DNA of 64,000 nucleotides. Origin: an uncultured Prevotella sp. GTDB taxonomy: Bacteria > Bacteroidota > Bacteroidia > Bacteroidales > Bacteroidaceae. The notes under the pieces are model-generated. The model was not told where the DNA came from. It was given only the letters and a program-made list of their open reading frames with translations, and ran no database searches. Position numbers and translations under genes: made by a program. How positions within the stretch are numbered: position 1 is the first letter of the stretch; each line of letters opens with the position of its first letter. The stretch is from the NCBI GenBank assembly GCA_900551055.1, contig URUK01000009.1:1-64000 (forward strand), in the 5' to 3' direction. This document shows positions 16,294 to 25,178 of the stretch, piece by piece.

Positions 16294-19200
16294 ATGAAAA
16301 CATTAAGCAAACTTCAGGGCTACATGGGGCGGCGCAAGGCGCTGCTGCCGGTGGCGATTGTGTTGTCAGCCCTCGGCGGACTGGCCGGCCTCGCGCCGTT
16401 CGTGTTCATCTGGCTGATAGTGAGAGAACTGTTAAGCGGCGGCGACATCGGGGCGCAGACGCAGGTGACAAACTATGCGTGGTGGGCGGCAGGCACGGCG
16501 GTAGGCGGCGTAGTGCTGTATTTCGGCGCACTGATGTGCTCGCATTTGGCCGCCTTCCGCGTGGAAAGCAACATCCGCAAGAGCGCCATGCGGCGCATCG
16601 TCGGCATGCCGCTTGGCTTCTTCGACAGCAACACGACAGGCCGTATCCGCAAGATAATAGACGACAACGCCAGCATAACCCACTCTTTCCTGGCACACCA
16701 GCTGCCCGACATGGCAGGCACGGCGCTCGTGCCTCTGCTGGCCGTCGCACTGATTGCAGCCTTCGACTGGCGGTTGGGGCTGGCCTGCCTCGTGCCCGTT
16801 TTCACGGCTATGGGCATCATGGCATACACCATGAACACGCGCGGACGCGAGTTCATGCGCCAGTACATGAACCTTCTCGAACAGATGAACACCGAAGCGG
16901 TGGAGTATGTCCGCGGCATACCCGTTGTCAAGGTGTTCCAACAGACGGTGTATTCGTTCAAAAACTTCTACCGCACCATAATGCAATACAACCACACCGC
17001 GACGCGCTACACGCGCCTTTGGGAACGACCGATGACGCTCTACACGGTCATCATCAACAGCTTCGCCTACTTCCTTGTGCCTGTGGCTGTAATCCTTACG
17101 GGCATGGGCGATGGCGTCGGCACAGTGCTGGTAAACCTCATTTTGTTCGTGCTCGTAACGCCGGTGTTCTCTGAATGCGTGATGAAGAGCATGTACATAG
17201 GCCAGGCTTTCGCCCAGGCCGACGAGGCGGTGAGCCGTCTTGACAGCCTTACCGCCTACCCCACCCTGCCTGAAAGCAGCGAACCCAAGTCGCCGACAGA
17301 GTTCAGCGTGGAGTTCAACAACGTCGTTTTCGCCTACCCGGAGGCAGCAGACGAGCTGACAAGGGACAAGGCAAACACCCTTGTCTGCTCGTCAACTCGT
17401 CCCTCGTCAACTTCAAAAAACGTTCTTAACGGCATAATGTTCACCGTAGGACAGGGCAAGAGGGTCGCCCTTGTGGGTGCTTCGGGCAGCGGAAAAACCA
17501 CCATTGCACGCCTCGTTCCCCGTTTTTACGACATAAACGGCGGCTCGGTGAGAATAGGAGGGGTTGACGTCCGCGACATCAGCCACAAAGAACTGATGCG
17601 CACGGTGTCGTTCGTATTCCAGAACCCACAGCTAATCAAGACCACAATTCTTGAAAACATACGCTACGGCAGGCCGGAGGCCACGATGGAAGAGGTGGAC
17701 CGCGCCGTAGACATGGCGCAGTGCCGTGAAATCATAAACCGGCTGCCTGACGGCCTTGACACCGTAATAGGAACAGAAGGCACATACCTGTCGGGCGGCG
17801 AACGGCAGCGCATCGCCTTGGCAAGGGCGCTGCTCAAGGATGCGCCGGTCATTGTTTTAGACGAGGCCACGGCGTTTGCCGACCCGGAGAACGAGCACCT
17901 TATGCAGGCAGCACTGCGCGAACTGACGCGCGGCAAGACGGTGATAACCATAGCGCACCGCCTCACCAGCGTGGCCGATGCCGACGAGATACTTGTTATA
18001 GACAACGGACGCATAGCCGAACGGGGCACGCACGACACTCTGCTCGGCATGAAAGGGATATATTATAATAGGTGGAACGAGTATTGCCGGGCGGTGAACT
18101 GGACGATAGAAAAGCACCGACAGCCTGCCGAAGGCGGCAAACAAGCCTCAACTTCCACAGCGGAAAGGGCACAGGAAACGCAGCATTCAGGCATTTCTGA
18201 TATGGACTTTGCTGCAAAGGAAACTTCTTCCTCCCCACAGGGGAGGTCGGGAGGGGCTTTCACCGCCCTCCGCCGGCGCTTCGCCTTGTCGGAGAAAGGA
18301 GCGAGGGACTTCTGCCGCGGCGTGGCGTGGACTACCATTTTCGACATCGTGCTGATGCTTCCGGCGGTGTTTGTGTTCGTGTTCCTTGACGACACACTGC
18401 GCCCGTTGCTCGGCGGAACGCCGTCAACAGGCCACGGACTCGCCTACTACGCGCTGCTCGCCTTGGCGTTCATGGCAGTGATGTACGTCGTCGGCGTGTT
18501 CCAGTACCGCAGCACATACACAAGCGTCTACGACGAAAGCGCAAACCGACGCATCAGCCTTGCCGAGAAACTTCGCCGCCTGCCGCTGGCCTTTTTCGGC
18601 GAGAAGAACCTGTCAGACCTCACCGCCACCATCATGGACGACTGCACAGACCTTGAACATACGTTCTCACACAGCGTGCCGCAACTGTTCGCCTCGCTCG
18701 CCAGCATTGCGCTGATAGCCGTCGGCATGGCCTTCTACTGCTGGCAGCTGGCCGCCGCGCTGTTCTGGGTTGTGCCCGTGGCTATGGGTATTCTGCTGCT
18801 TTCAAACAGGAGCATGCGCCGCAGCAACACGGTGAACTACAAGAACAAGCGCGCCGTTACGGAAGTGATACAGGAGGGGCTTGACACCATTCAGGAGATA
18901 AAGTCATACGGACAGGAACGCCGCTACACAGCGAAGCTCGACCGGGCGGTGGACTATTACGAGCGTGTGATGACGCGCGGCGAACTTATGTTGGGCGTGT
19001 TGGTTAACGGTTCGCAAAGCATATTGAAGTTGGGGCTGGCCACTGTGGTCATAGCAGGTGCCGGATTAGTGACCACTGGGACGGTTGACGTGTTCACGTT
19101 CCTTGTGTTCCTCGTCATAGGTTCGCGCGTTTACAGCCCCATAAACGAGGTGCTTAACAACATAGCGGCGCTGTCTTACCTCAAAATACGCATCAACCGT

Positions 19201-19989
19201 ATGAACGAGATGGAGCGCATGCCGGTGCAGGAAGGCGCGGATGTAAGGATAAACGGCAATTACGACATCTGTTTTGACAATGTAAACTTCTCATACGAAA
19301 CCGGCAAGAAGGTGCTCGATGACGTTTCATTCACCGCACGGCAAGGTGAGATAACGGCCCTGATAGGCCCGTCGGGCGGAGGAAAGAGCACCGCCGCCAA
19401 ACTGGCCGCACGCTTCTGGGACGCAAACTCGGGGCGCATCACGCTGGGCGGGGTTGACATTTCAACCATAGACCCGGAGGCACTGCTGCGCAACTTCTCG
19501 GTAGTGTTCCAGGACGTGGTGCTGTTCAACGCCTCCGTCATGGACAACATACGCATAGGACGGCGCGACGCCACCGACGAGGAAGTGCTACGCGTGGCGC
19601 GCCTTGCATGCTGCGACGAGTTCGTAAGCAAGCTGCCCGACGGCTACCATACCGTTATCGGCGAGAACGGACAGACCCTTTCGGGCGGCGAACGGCAACG
19701 GATATCGATAGCACGCGCACTGTTGAAGGACGCGCCGGTGGTGCTCCTCGACGAAGCTACGGCATCGCTCGACGTTGAGAACGAGACGCTTATTCAGGCA
19801 GGCATATCCGAATTGGTGAAGAACAAGACCGTACTCATTATCGCACACCGCATGCGCACCATAGCCAACGCCGACAAAATACTGGTGCTTGGCAATGGAA
19901 AAATCATCGAACAGGGCACTCCCGGCGAACTGAAAGCACGCGGCGGCTACTTCGCAAGGATGCTGGCGCTGCAAGGGGAAAAGGCTTGA
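16294..19989 (+). CDS. Fused double ABC exporter (two TMD-NBD halves)
   Basis: A 1231-residue protein made of two complete ABC half-exporters. Half 1: membrane domain (about 15-320), Walker A GASGSGKTT (395-403), signature LSGGERQ and an H-loop IAHR. Half 2 (from about 665): membrane domain, Walker A GPSGGGKST (1025-1033), signature LSGGERQ, H-loop IAHR. Both sites look catalytically intact. It resembles heterodimeric multidrug or siderophore-type exporters, usually encoded by two genes, here in one frame. Two oddities: residues about 352-372, between the A-loop region and KNVL of NBD1, are an insertion encoded by an inverted word repeat (17350-17393); the linker (about 600-662) includes residues 646-656 encoded by a G-rich repeat. 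Substrate unknown. A TetR regulator lies upstream. Confidence 0.9.
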   Translation: MKTLSKLQGYMGRRKALLPVAIVLSALGGLAGLAPFVFIWLIVRELLSGGDIGAQTQVTNYAWWAAGTAVGGVVLYFGALMCSHLAAFRVESNIRKSAMRRIVGMPLGFFDSNTTGRIRKIIDDNASITHSFLAHQLPDMAGTALVPLLAVALIAAFDWRLGLACLVPVFTAMGIMAYTMNTRGREFMRQYMNLLEQMNTEAVEYVRGIPVVKVFQQTVYSFKNFYRTIMQYNHTATRYTRLWERPMTLYTVIINSFAYFLVPVAVILTGMGDGVGTVLVNLILFVLVTPVFSECVMKSMYIGQAFAQADEAVSRLDSLTAYPTLPESSEPKSPTEFSVEFNNVVFAYPEAADELTRDKANTLVCSSTRPSSTSKNVLNGIMFTVGQGKRVALVGASGSGKTTIARLVPRFYDINGGSVRIGGVDVRDISHKELMRTVSFVFQNPQLIKTTILENIRYGRPEATMEEVDRAVDMAQCREIINRLPDGLDTVIGTEGTYLSGGERQRIALARALLKDAPVIVLDEATAFADPENEHLMQAALRELTRGKTVITIAHRLTSVADADEILVIDNGRIAERGTHDTLLGMKGIYYNRWNEYCRAVNWTIEKHRQPAEGGKQASTSTAERAQETQHSGISDMDFAAKETSSSPQGRSGGAFTALRRRFALSEKGARDFCRGVAWTTIFDIVLMLPAVFVFVFLDDTLRPLLGGTPSTGHGLAYYALLALAFMAVMYVVGVFQYRSTYTSVYDESANRRISLAEKLRRLPLAFFGEKNLSDLTATIMDDCTDLEHTFSHSVPQLFASLASIALIAVGMAFYCWQLAAALFWVVPVAMGILLLSNRSMRRSNTVNYKNKRAVTEVIQEGLDTIQEIKSYGQERRYTAKLDRAVDYYERVMTRGELMLGVLVNGSQSILKLGLATVVIAGAGLVTTGTVDVFTFLVFLVIGSRVYSPINEVLNNIAALSYLKIRINRMNEMERMPVQEGADVRINGNYDICFDNVNFSYETGKKVLDDVSFTARQGEITALIGPSGGGKSTAAKLAARFWDANSGRITLGGVDISTIDPEALLRNFSVVFQDVVLFNASVMDNIRIGRRDATDEEVLRVARLACCDEFVSKLPDGYHTVIGENGQTLSGGERQRISIARALLKDAPVVLLDEATASLDVENETLIQAGISELVKNKTVLIIAHRMRTIANADKILVLGNGKIIEQGTPGELKARGGYFARMLALQGEKA
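17350..17393. repeat. Inverted word repeat inside the ABC exporter gene
   Basis: Arms GACGAGCTGACAAGGG (17350-17365) and CCCTTGTCTGCTCGTC (17378-17393) are complementary at 14 of 16 positions around a 12-nt loop. The words (GACGAG, GACAAGGG) are those of the intergenic repeat at 30525-30712. It keeps the reading frame of the exporter. Confidence 0.8.
18231..18260 (+). repeat. G-rich hairpin repeat inside the exporter linker
   Basis: CTCCCCACAGGGGAGG followed by TCGGGAGGGGCTTT resembles the head of module B (hairpin, G-runs, then GCTTT). It encodes residues 646-656 (SSPQGRSGGAF) of the linker between the two half-transporters. Confidence 0.65.
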
Positions 19990-20041
19990 AAAGGTGAGAA
20001 AGCAAGAAGGTGAAAGGGTGAGAAGCCGTCACCCGTTTTCC

Positions 20042-20123
20042 AAAACGTGGCCTTTCGCATTCCAAAAGGCCACGTTTTACACGCCAAAAGGCCGTCTTTT
20101 ACAAGCCAAAAGACGGCCTTTTG
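20042..20123 (+). repeat. 4x22 palindrome element, copy 5 (best compensatory variation)
   Basis: Units start at 20042 (AAAACGTGGCCTTTCG), 20064 (AAAAGGCCACGTTTTA), 20086 (AAAAGGCCGTCTTTTA) and 20108 (AAAAGACGGCCTTTTG). The unusual ACGT in unit 1 is matched by ACGT in unit 2, so units 1 and 2 are complementary, as are units 3 and 4. This would give two adjacent ~15-bp hairpins. Confidence 0.92.
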
Positions 20124-20298
20124 CTATATCGCTGAATATCAGACACTTGGCAACAGCATTTATGAAGAGGGCAACTAACAGACGTATCTTCACCTTGATT
20201 GCCATGAATAACCGCTTTTACATTACAGTATTACCAATACAAAAATAACAGAAAACAGATTAGGTTCAAAGATAATGACGGGTTATCTGCCCGTTTTC

Positions 20299-20329
20299 TT
20301 GATTTATCGGATAAAATATCGTACCTTTG
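20299..20329 (+). promoter_or_regulatory. Promoter of toxin-antitoxin-MerR operon
   Basis: TTG (20299-20301) and -7 box TACCTTTG (20322-20329), spacer 20 bp, 34 bp before the antitoxin start. A strong ribosome-binding site (GGAGGG) precedes the ATG. Confidence 0.75.
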
Positions 20330-20363
20330 CGCTATAGCATTTGATATTGAGGAGGGAAAAGAC

Positions 20364-20597
20364 ATGAGAACATCTGCTGCAATGGAGAACCTTTGGCTGT
20401 ACTTGCAGTCGCTGCCAAAGAGCAACAAAAAATGGCTGTCGGAAAAGCTGATAGAAGACCTTAAGGCGGAAAGCGAAGAGACAATAAGCAAGGAGGAAAT
20501 CCTTGCAGGCATCGACTGTGGGCTGAAAGAAATGATGGAGAGGAAACGTACTGGCAGAAAAGCGAAAACTTTGGAGGAGCTGATAAATGAACTATAG
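20364..20597 (+). CDS. Putative antitoxin of a type II toxin-antitoxin pair
   Basis: A 77-residue acidic, helical protein with no strong family signature; the segment SEETISKEEILAGIDCGLKEM followed by basic residues resembles small antitoxins that pair with RelE/ParE toxins. Its last 11 bp overlap the start of the RelE/ParE-like gene in another frame, the usual arrangement for translational coupling of such pairs. A consensus promoter lies upstream. Identification rests mainly on the neighbour. Confidence 0.75.
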   Translation: MRTSAAMENLWLYLQSLPKSNKKWLSEKLIEDLKAESEETISKEEILAGIDCGLKEMMERKRTGRKAKTLEELINEL

Positions 20598-20928
20598 TTT
20601 TATATTGGACAACAGCTTTGAAAAAGAAGTAAAACGACTAAGCAAGCGTTACCATTCATTTAAGTCCGACTTACAATCTTTATTGACCGAACTCCGCGCA
20701 AATCCGCAGCTCGGAACAGACCTCGGTGGTGGTCTGCGAAAAATCCGTATGCGCATCACGGCGAAAGGCAAAGGCAAGAACGGCGGCGCAAGGGTAATCA
20801 CATTCACAGTAATAGTGGCGGTTGACGAAACTGAAATCAACCTGCTATACATCTACGACAAGGCGGAACGCAGCAATATCACCGCAAAAGAAATTGACGC
20901 ACTGCTACACAAGAACGGACTGAAATAA
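20587..20928 (+). CDS. RelE/ParE-family toxin (HigB/RelE-like)
   Basis: The 113-residue protein has the RelE/ParE fold pattern: N-terminal FEKEVKRLSKRYHSFKSDLQSLL helices, a short GGGLRKIRMRI strand with basic residues, a strand-rich centre (GARVITFTVIV, INLLYIYDKAE) and a C-terminal helix. The K/R residues and the C-terminal YDKAE segment resemble mRNA-interferase relatives, but I cannot say whether it cleaves mRNA or targets gyrase. It overlaps the antitoxin by 11 bp and is followed 11 bp later by a MerR-type regulator on the same strand. Confidence 0.82.
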   Translation: MNYSFILDNSFEKEVKRLSKRYHSFKSDLQSLLTELRANPQLGTDLGGGLRKIRMRITAKGKGKNGGARVITFTVIVAVDETEINLLYIYDKAERSNITAKEIDALLHKNGLK

Positions 20929-20939
20929 AGCAAACAACT

Positions 20940-21287
20940 ATGGCACTGAACACGGAGAAGAACCTGAAACTATATTACTCGATAAAGGAAGTGGCCGAAA
21001 TGATAGGCGTCTCGGAAAGCATGTTGCGCTTCTGGGAGAAGGAAATACCTCTGCTGAAGCCAAAGACGACCGGCAACAACGTGCGCCAATACACCGATGC
21101 CGACATAGAGAACGTAAAGGCTGTGTACAACCTCGTAAAGGTGCGCGGCTTCAAGCTGGCCGCCGCACGCAAAATGCTGCGCGAAAACAAGCAGGGCGTT
21201 GACAACAACGCACGGCTTATGGAAAGCATGATTAAAGTGCGCAACGAGTTGAAAGAGATGAAAAAACACCTCGACTACCTGGAATAA
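20940..21287 (+). CDS. MerR family transcriptional regulator
   Basis: The 115-residue protein has a MerR winged-helix domain at 12-80 (YYSIKEVAEMIGVSESMLRFWEKE, then the wing and KAVYNLVKVRGFKLAAARKML) and a short C-terminal coiled coil (90-115). It lacks a long effector domain, so it is of the small MerR type common in Bacteroidetes. Its start is 11 bp after the toxin stop, so it may be expressed from the toxin-antitoxin promoter. Its target is not visible; the SusC/SusD locus begins 726 bp downstream, but MerR control of that locus is only a possibility. Confidence 0.88.
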   Translation: MALNTEKNLKLYYSIKEVAEMIGVSESMLRFWEKEIPLLKPKTTGNNVRQYTDADIENVKAVYNLVKVRGFKLAAARKMLRENKQGVDNNARLMESMIKVRNELKEMKKHLDYLE

Positions 21288-21360
21288 GAGCGTGCGGCAA
21301 GCTGCCTGTTGATACGCTTTTTTCTTTATTTCAATTCAGCTTCATCATATAAATGCTGAC

Positions 21361-21398
21361 GGTTTATGGCCTTTTGCTTTGCGAAAGGCCATATTTTA
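21361..21398. repeat. Decayed 4x22 element (two units), possible terminator
   Basis: GGTTTATGGCCTTTTG (21361) and GAAAGGCCATATTTTA (21383) are 22 nt apart and complementary through ATGGCC/GGCCAT. They can form a hairpin followed by TTTTATTATT, so this may end the MerR transcript. Confidence 0.6.
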
Positions 21399-21725
21399 TT
21401 ATTGTAATAAACCGCATTTCATCATGCCATGCAATAAACTCCGCTTCCCCGGGACGCTTTCCGCCAAGCTACGACAGTAGCAATGCAGGCATAGCTCATT
21501 CCCAAACTTGCAGAAACGAGCCATAAACAAGTCTGAATACATACATTTATCATTGGCTCCTTCCAATCTTCAATTCCCTGCATTTGCAACGCTTAAGTGT
21601 TAAAAAACACGCTTTCGGACTTTTTACGGCAGTTAAATTATTAGAAAAACACTCATTTTTAGCGCATTGAGACAAATGATAATAAAAATGAGACAAAATT
21701 GAATACAAGATAAACTTCTACAACC

Positions 21726-21733
21726 TAAATTTG
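21726..21733 (+). promoter_or_regulatory. Possible -7 box for the SusC operon
   Basis: TAAATTTGC fits TAnnTTTG; the nearest TTG upstream (21699) is 24 bp away, longer than usual. It would give a leader of about 275 nt. Confidence 0.35.
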
Positions 21734-22013
21734 CATTTGTAAAGAAAATTTTTTCTACAGACAACGTTAATCTTTGGACAAAACATTACGGATGAGAGAC
21801 ATTAAAAATCATGTACGACAGCATCTCCGGCCGGACAACTTCCCCACCAGGCAAAAAACAAGGCCGCCCTACGGACTGGAAAGACAATATTCCGGATTCC
21901 ATACCAACCTTCCATGACGACACAGATACTGCCGATACGAAAAAACACCATGAATGTAAGATGTAACAAGCGATTTTCTAATACTATAATTATTAACTTA
22001 AACTCAAAAGACT

Positions 22014-25000
22014 ATGGATTATTTGAAATCTAAATCAAATCTGAAGGGCGTAGTGCTGGCATTGAGCATGGCCTGCGTAGCTTCTAATGCTTTTGCAGTA
22101 TCGCTTCCAGACCCACCCGGGGGGGGTAAAATTTCGACCCCGACAGCGGCCCAGCAACAGGTGACTGTTACGGGAAACGTCAGCGACGAAAGCGGTCCTC
22201 TGATAGGTGCCACTATCAAGGTAAAAGGCTCTTCAACAGGTGTAATAGCCGACATTGACGGAAACTTCAAAATCGCGGCCAACCCAGGCGACGTTCTCGA
22301 AATTTCATACATCGGCTACATCACCCAGGAAGTGACTGTAGGCAGCAAGACAAACTTCACAATCAAACTGGAGGAAGAAAAACACAACCTTAACGAAGTC
22401 GTAGTAATCGGTTACGGCACGCAGCGGCGTGAGGCCGTAACGGGCTCTGTTGCCAACATAGGCGGTGCGGAGCTCAATAAAATAGCAGCCACCAATGCAG
22501 CCCAGGCACTACAAGGCCGCATAGCAGGTGTGCTAATGACGCAGACATCGTCAAAGCCCGGCTCGGAGATGCAGATTCGTATTCGTGGACAGCGTTCACT
22601 CAATGCGAGCAACGACCCTCTAATCGTGCTCGACGGAATACCGTTCATGGGACAGCTGTCCGACATCAATCCGGGCGACATCAAGTCAATGGACATCCTG
22701 AAAGACGCCTCTGCCACAGCCATATATGGTAGCCGTGGTGCGAACGGCGTCATCCTAATCACCACCGTAAAGGGTATGGAAGGCACCCCTGCCAAGGTAA
22801 GCTACAATGCCTATGTAGGCTTCAAGACCCTATTCCACCGGTTCCCGATGATGAACGGAAAAGAGTATGCCAAAATGCGCGAGTATGCTCAATGGAATAC
22901 TGGAGGTTACCAGAACTCTGTTGACGAGAGCAACGACATGAACACCGACTGGCAGGACATGTTCTACCGTACAGGCATCACCCACAGCCACGATGTCAGC
23001 ATTGCCGGTGGAACAAAAGGTGGAAGCTACAGCTTCGGTGCAGGCTATTATCATGACGAAGCAGTCATCCCGACGCAAGGCTACGACCGCATATCAATCC
23101 GCGGTAATTTCGACCAAAGCGTTGGAAAGTATTTCCGCTTCGGACTTTCGACCAATACAAACTACCACGAAACAACGGGTCAGAACATCAACATGTACAG
23201 TGTGTTGTCAATGAGTCCGTTGATTAATCCTTATGATGAAAACGGCAATCTCAAACAAAGGGTAAGAATGCCTGCCGACGACGTATTTGTTGTTACCAAA
23301 GACGTAGTAAACAGTCTGAAGGACAATTGGCTGAATGAGGAAAAGGGCCTCGGCTCATATAATACAATGTTCGCCGAAGTAAAATGTCCGTGGATAGAAG
23401 GTCTTAGCTACCGCATAAATGTCGGTTTGAACTACCGTTCTTCCAAAACCGGCGTGTTCACTGGTACTGGAGTGAACAACGGCAATAACCCGGACAATCC
23501 CAACAGCGCGTCAGTACAGCAGGATATTACAAAGAACTGGGTTGTCGAGAACCTTATTACATACGACCGCACATTCGCCGAGAAGCACCATTTGAATGTC
23601 ACCGGCCTTTACTCGGCAGAACAGACAACGTTCGAGCGCACATACATGTCCGGCCAGAGTATTCCCGCCGAATATTTCCAATATTATAATATAGGAGCCG
23701 CAACCCAAAACCTTTCTGTCGACCCCGACAATCAGAATTATTGGCAAAGCGGACTTATGTCATGGATGGGACGTGTGATGTACACATACGACAACAAGTA
23801 CATGATTTCGGCCGCAGTCCGTGCCGACGGTTCCTCACGCCTTGCCAAAGGACACCAATGGCATACATATCCTGCCATATCTGTCGGATGGAACATTTCC
23901 CGCGAAAGCTTCCTTAAAGACGTCAAGTGGATTGACAACATCAAGCTGCGCGTCGGCTACGGCGAGACTTCAAACCAGAGTATCGACCCGTATTCCACTC
24001 TCGGAGCACTTAGCTCACGTCCTTACAACTTCGGCTCTACCGGATTTTACCGTGGCTACTATGTCTCTACGCTGCCAAACGATGAACTTGGATGGGAATA
24101 TTCATCAACATGGAACTTTGGTGTTGACTTTTCTTTCTTCAGCGGAAGGTTGAGCGGTACGATGGAATACTACATCCAAAACACTCACGACCTGCTCCTC
24201 AGCGTGTCACTGCCTTCAACTTCAGGCGTAAGCAGCTATATGGCCAACGTCGGAAAGACGCGCAATACCGGTTTTGAAATGAGCCTTAACGGCGTAATCC
24301 TCGACAACAAGAACGGCTGGACATGGGATGCAGGCATAAACCTGTACTTCAACAGGAACAAGCTTGTGGCTCTTGCTTCGGGCGCAAAGCAAGATATAAA
24401 CAACCGTTGGTTCGTAGGCCACCCGATAGACGTAATCTACGACTATAAGAAAATCGGCCTGTGGCAGGAAGGCGACCCATATCTTGACATCCTCGAACCG
24501 GGTGGCAATGTCGGTATGATTAAGGTTGAGTACACCGGTGAGTACAACGACGACGGCACACCCGTGCGCCAGATAAACACGGACGACAGGCAGATTATGG
24601 ACATGGAGCCCGACCTCATCGGAGGCTTCAACACCAACGTTTACTACAAGGGCTTCGACTTCTCGCTCATCGGTTCGTTCCAGATTGGCGGTACACTTAT
24701 CAGCGCCCTTCACTCCAACATCGGCTACCTTAACTCATTGGACGGCCGCCGCGGACAGATTGACGTTGACTACTGGACTGAAACAAACACTGACGCCAAG
24801 TATCCACGGCCGGGCGGCATATCCTCAAGCAACAACCCGAAGTACGGCAGCACCCTCGGATACTTCGACGCAGGCTATCTGAAGGTACGCGCCATCACCA
24901 TCGGCTATGACTTCGCACGCTTCAAGGCGGTCAAGGACTTCGGCATCAGCAAGCTGCGCGCTTATTTCACGGTACAAAATCCGTTTGTGCTGTTCTCTCC

Positions 25001-25166
25001 GTTCACCAACGAATGCGGACTCGACCCGGAAACCAACTCTATCACAAACGACGGTATCACAGCCGTTTCCATGGAAGGATACACCGGTTCGCACACTCTG
25101 CCGATTGTAGGATACAACACTCCGGCTACACGCAATTTCTTATTCGGTATCAATCTGACTTTCTAA
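22014..25166 (+). CDS. SusC/RagA family TonB-linked outer membrane protein
   Basis: Imports oligosaccharides across the outer membrane with TonB energy, as a channel capped by its SusD partner. The 1050-residue product has a signal peptide (about 1-29), a carboxypeptidase-regulatory-like domain (about 48-125; GNVSDESGPLIGATIKVKGS), the NEVVVIGYGTQ segment before the plug, the plug domain (about 135-250; LQGRIAGV, IRIRGQRSLNASNDPLIVLDG) and the barrel to the C-terminal GINLTF. A run of eight G (22128-22135) lies in codons 38-41 just after the signal peptide. It is followed 12 bp later by susD and then a GH2 enzyme, forming a small polysaccharide utilisation locus. Substrate is probably a galactose-containing glycan, by inference from the GH2 enzyme. 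Confidence 0.95.
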   Translation: MDYLKSKSNLKGVVLALSMACVASNAFAVSLPDPPGGGKISTPTAAQQQVTVTGNVSDESGPLIGATIKVKGSSTGVIADIDGNFKIAANPGDVLEISYIGYITQEVTVGSKTNFTIKLEEEKHNLNEVVVIGYGTQRREAVTGSVANIGGAELNKIAATNAAQALQGRIAGVLMTQTSSKPGSEMQIRIRGQRSLNASNDPLIVLDGIPFMGQLSDINPGDIKSMDILKDASATAIYGSRGANGVILITTVKGMEGTPAKVSYNAYVGFKTLFHRFPMMNGKEYAKMREYAQWNTGGYQNSVDESNDMNTDWQDMFYRTGITHSHDVSIAGGTKGGSYSFGAGYYHDEAVIPTQGYDRISIRGNFDQSVGKYFRFGLSTNTNYHETTGQNINMYSVLSMSPLINPYDENGNLKQRVRMPADDVFVVTKDVVNSLKDNWLNEEKGLGSYNTMFAEVKCPWIEGLSYRINVGLNYRSSKTGVFTGTGVNNGNNPDNPNSASVQQDITKNWVVENLITYDRTFAEKHHLNVTGLYSAEQTTFERTYMSGQSIPAEYFQYYNIGAATQNLSVDPDNQNYWQSGLMSWMGRVMYTYDNKYMISAAVRADGSSRLAKGHQWHTYPAISVGWNISRESFLKDVKWIDNIKLRVGYGETSNQSIDPYSTLGALSSRPYNFGSTGFYRGYYVSTLPNDELGWEYSSTWNFGVDFSFFSGRLSGTMEYYIQNTHDLLLSVSLPSTSGVSSYMANVGKTRNTGFEMSLNGVILDNKNGWTWDAGINLYFNRNKLVALASGAKQDINNRWFVGHPIDVIYDYKKIGLWQEGDPYLDILEPGGNVGMIKVEYTGEYNDDGTPVRQINTDDRQIMDMEPDLIGGFNTNVYYKGFDFSLIGSFQIGGTLISALHSNIGYLNSLDGRRGQIDVDYWTETNTDAKYPRPGGISSSNNPKYGSTLGYFDAGYLKVRAITIGYDFARFKAVKDFGISKLRAYFTVQNPFVLFSPFTNECGLDPETNSITNDGITAVSMEGYTGSHTLPIVGYNTPATRNFLFGINLTF
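22128..22135. repeat. G8 homopolymer in susC coding region
   Basis: Eight consecutive G encode PGGG (codons 38-41). Gain of one G would give an immediate TAA after GGG GGG GGG; loss of one G leads to TGA about 14 codons later. Either slip would switch the gene off. Confidence 0.85.
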
Positions 25167-25178
25167 AAAACACAAACC

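Larger units (their letters stand above)
19990..20363. other. Intergenic region after ABC exporter
   Basis: Begins with AAGGTGA/AAAGGGTGAGA words directly after the exporter stop, then the 4x22 element (20042-20123), then the toxin-antitoxin promoter (20299-20329). No gene seen. Confidence 0.6.
21288..22013. other. Leader region of the SusC operon
   Basis: A 726-bp gap. It holds the decayed hairpin at 21361-21398, a -7-like box TAAATTTG (21726-21733) without a well-spaced -33 box, and a 51-codon open frame at 21811-21966 with no recognisable family. The long AT-rich leader before susC is typical of SusC/SusD operons. No regulator gene is present. Confidence 0.5.

Noticed and set aside
16294..19989. 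Exporter as two genes joined by a sequencing error
   Set aside because: The frame is continuous and there is no start codon with a ribosome-binding site at the second half; fusion is kept, with the caveat noted in the findings.
21811..21966. 51-residue ORF upstream of susC
   Set aside because: No ribosome-binding site of note, no family, and an overlapping frame of similar length; it is treated as chance.
22014..25166. Invertible-promoter control of SusC/SusD
   Set aside because: I looked for inverted repeats flanking a promoter and for a nearby recombinase gene and saw neither.
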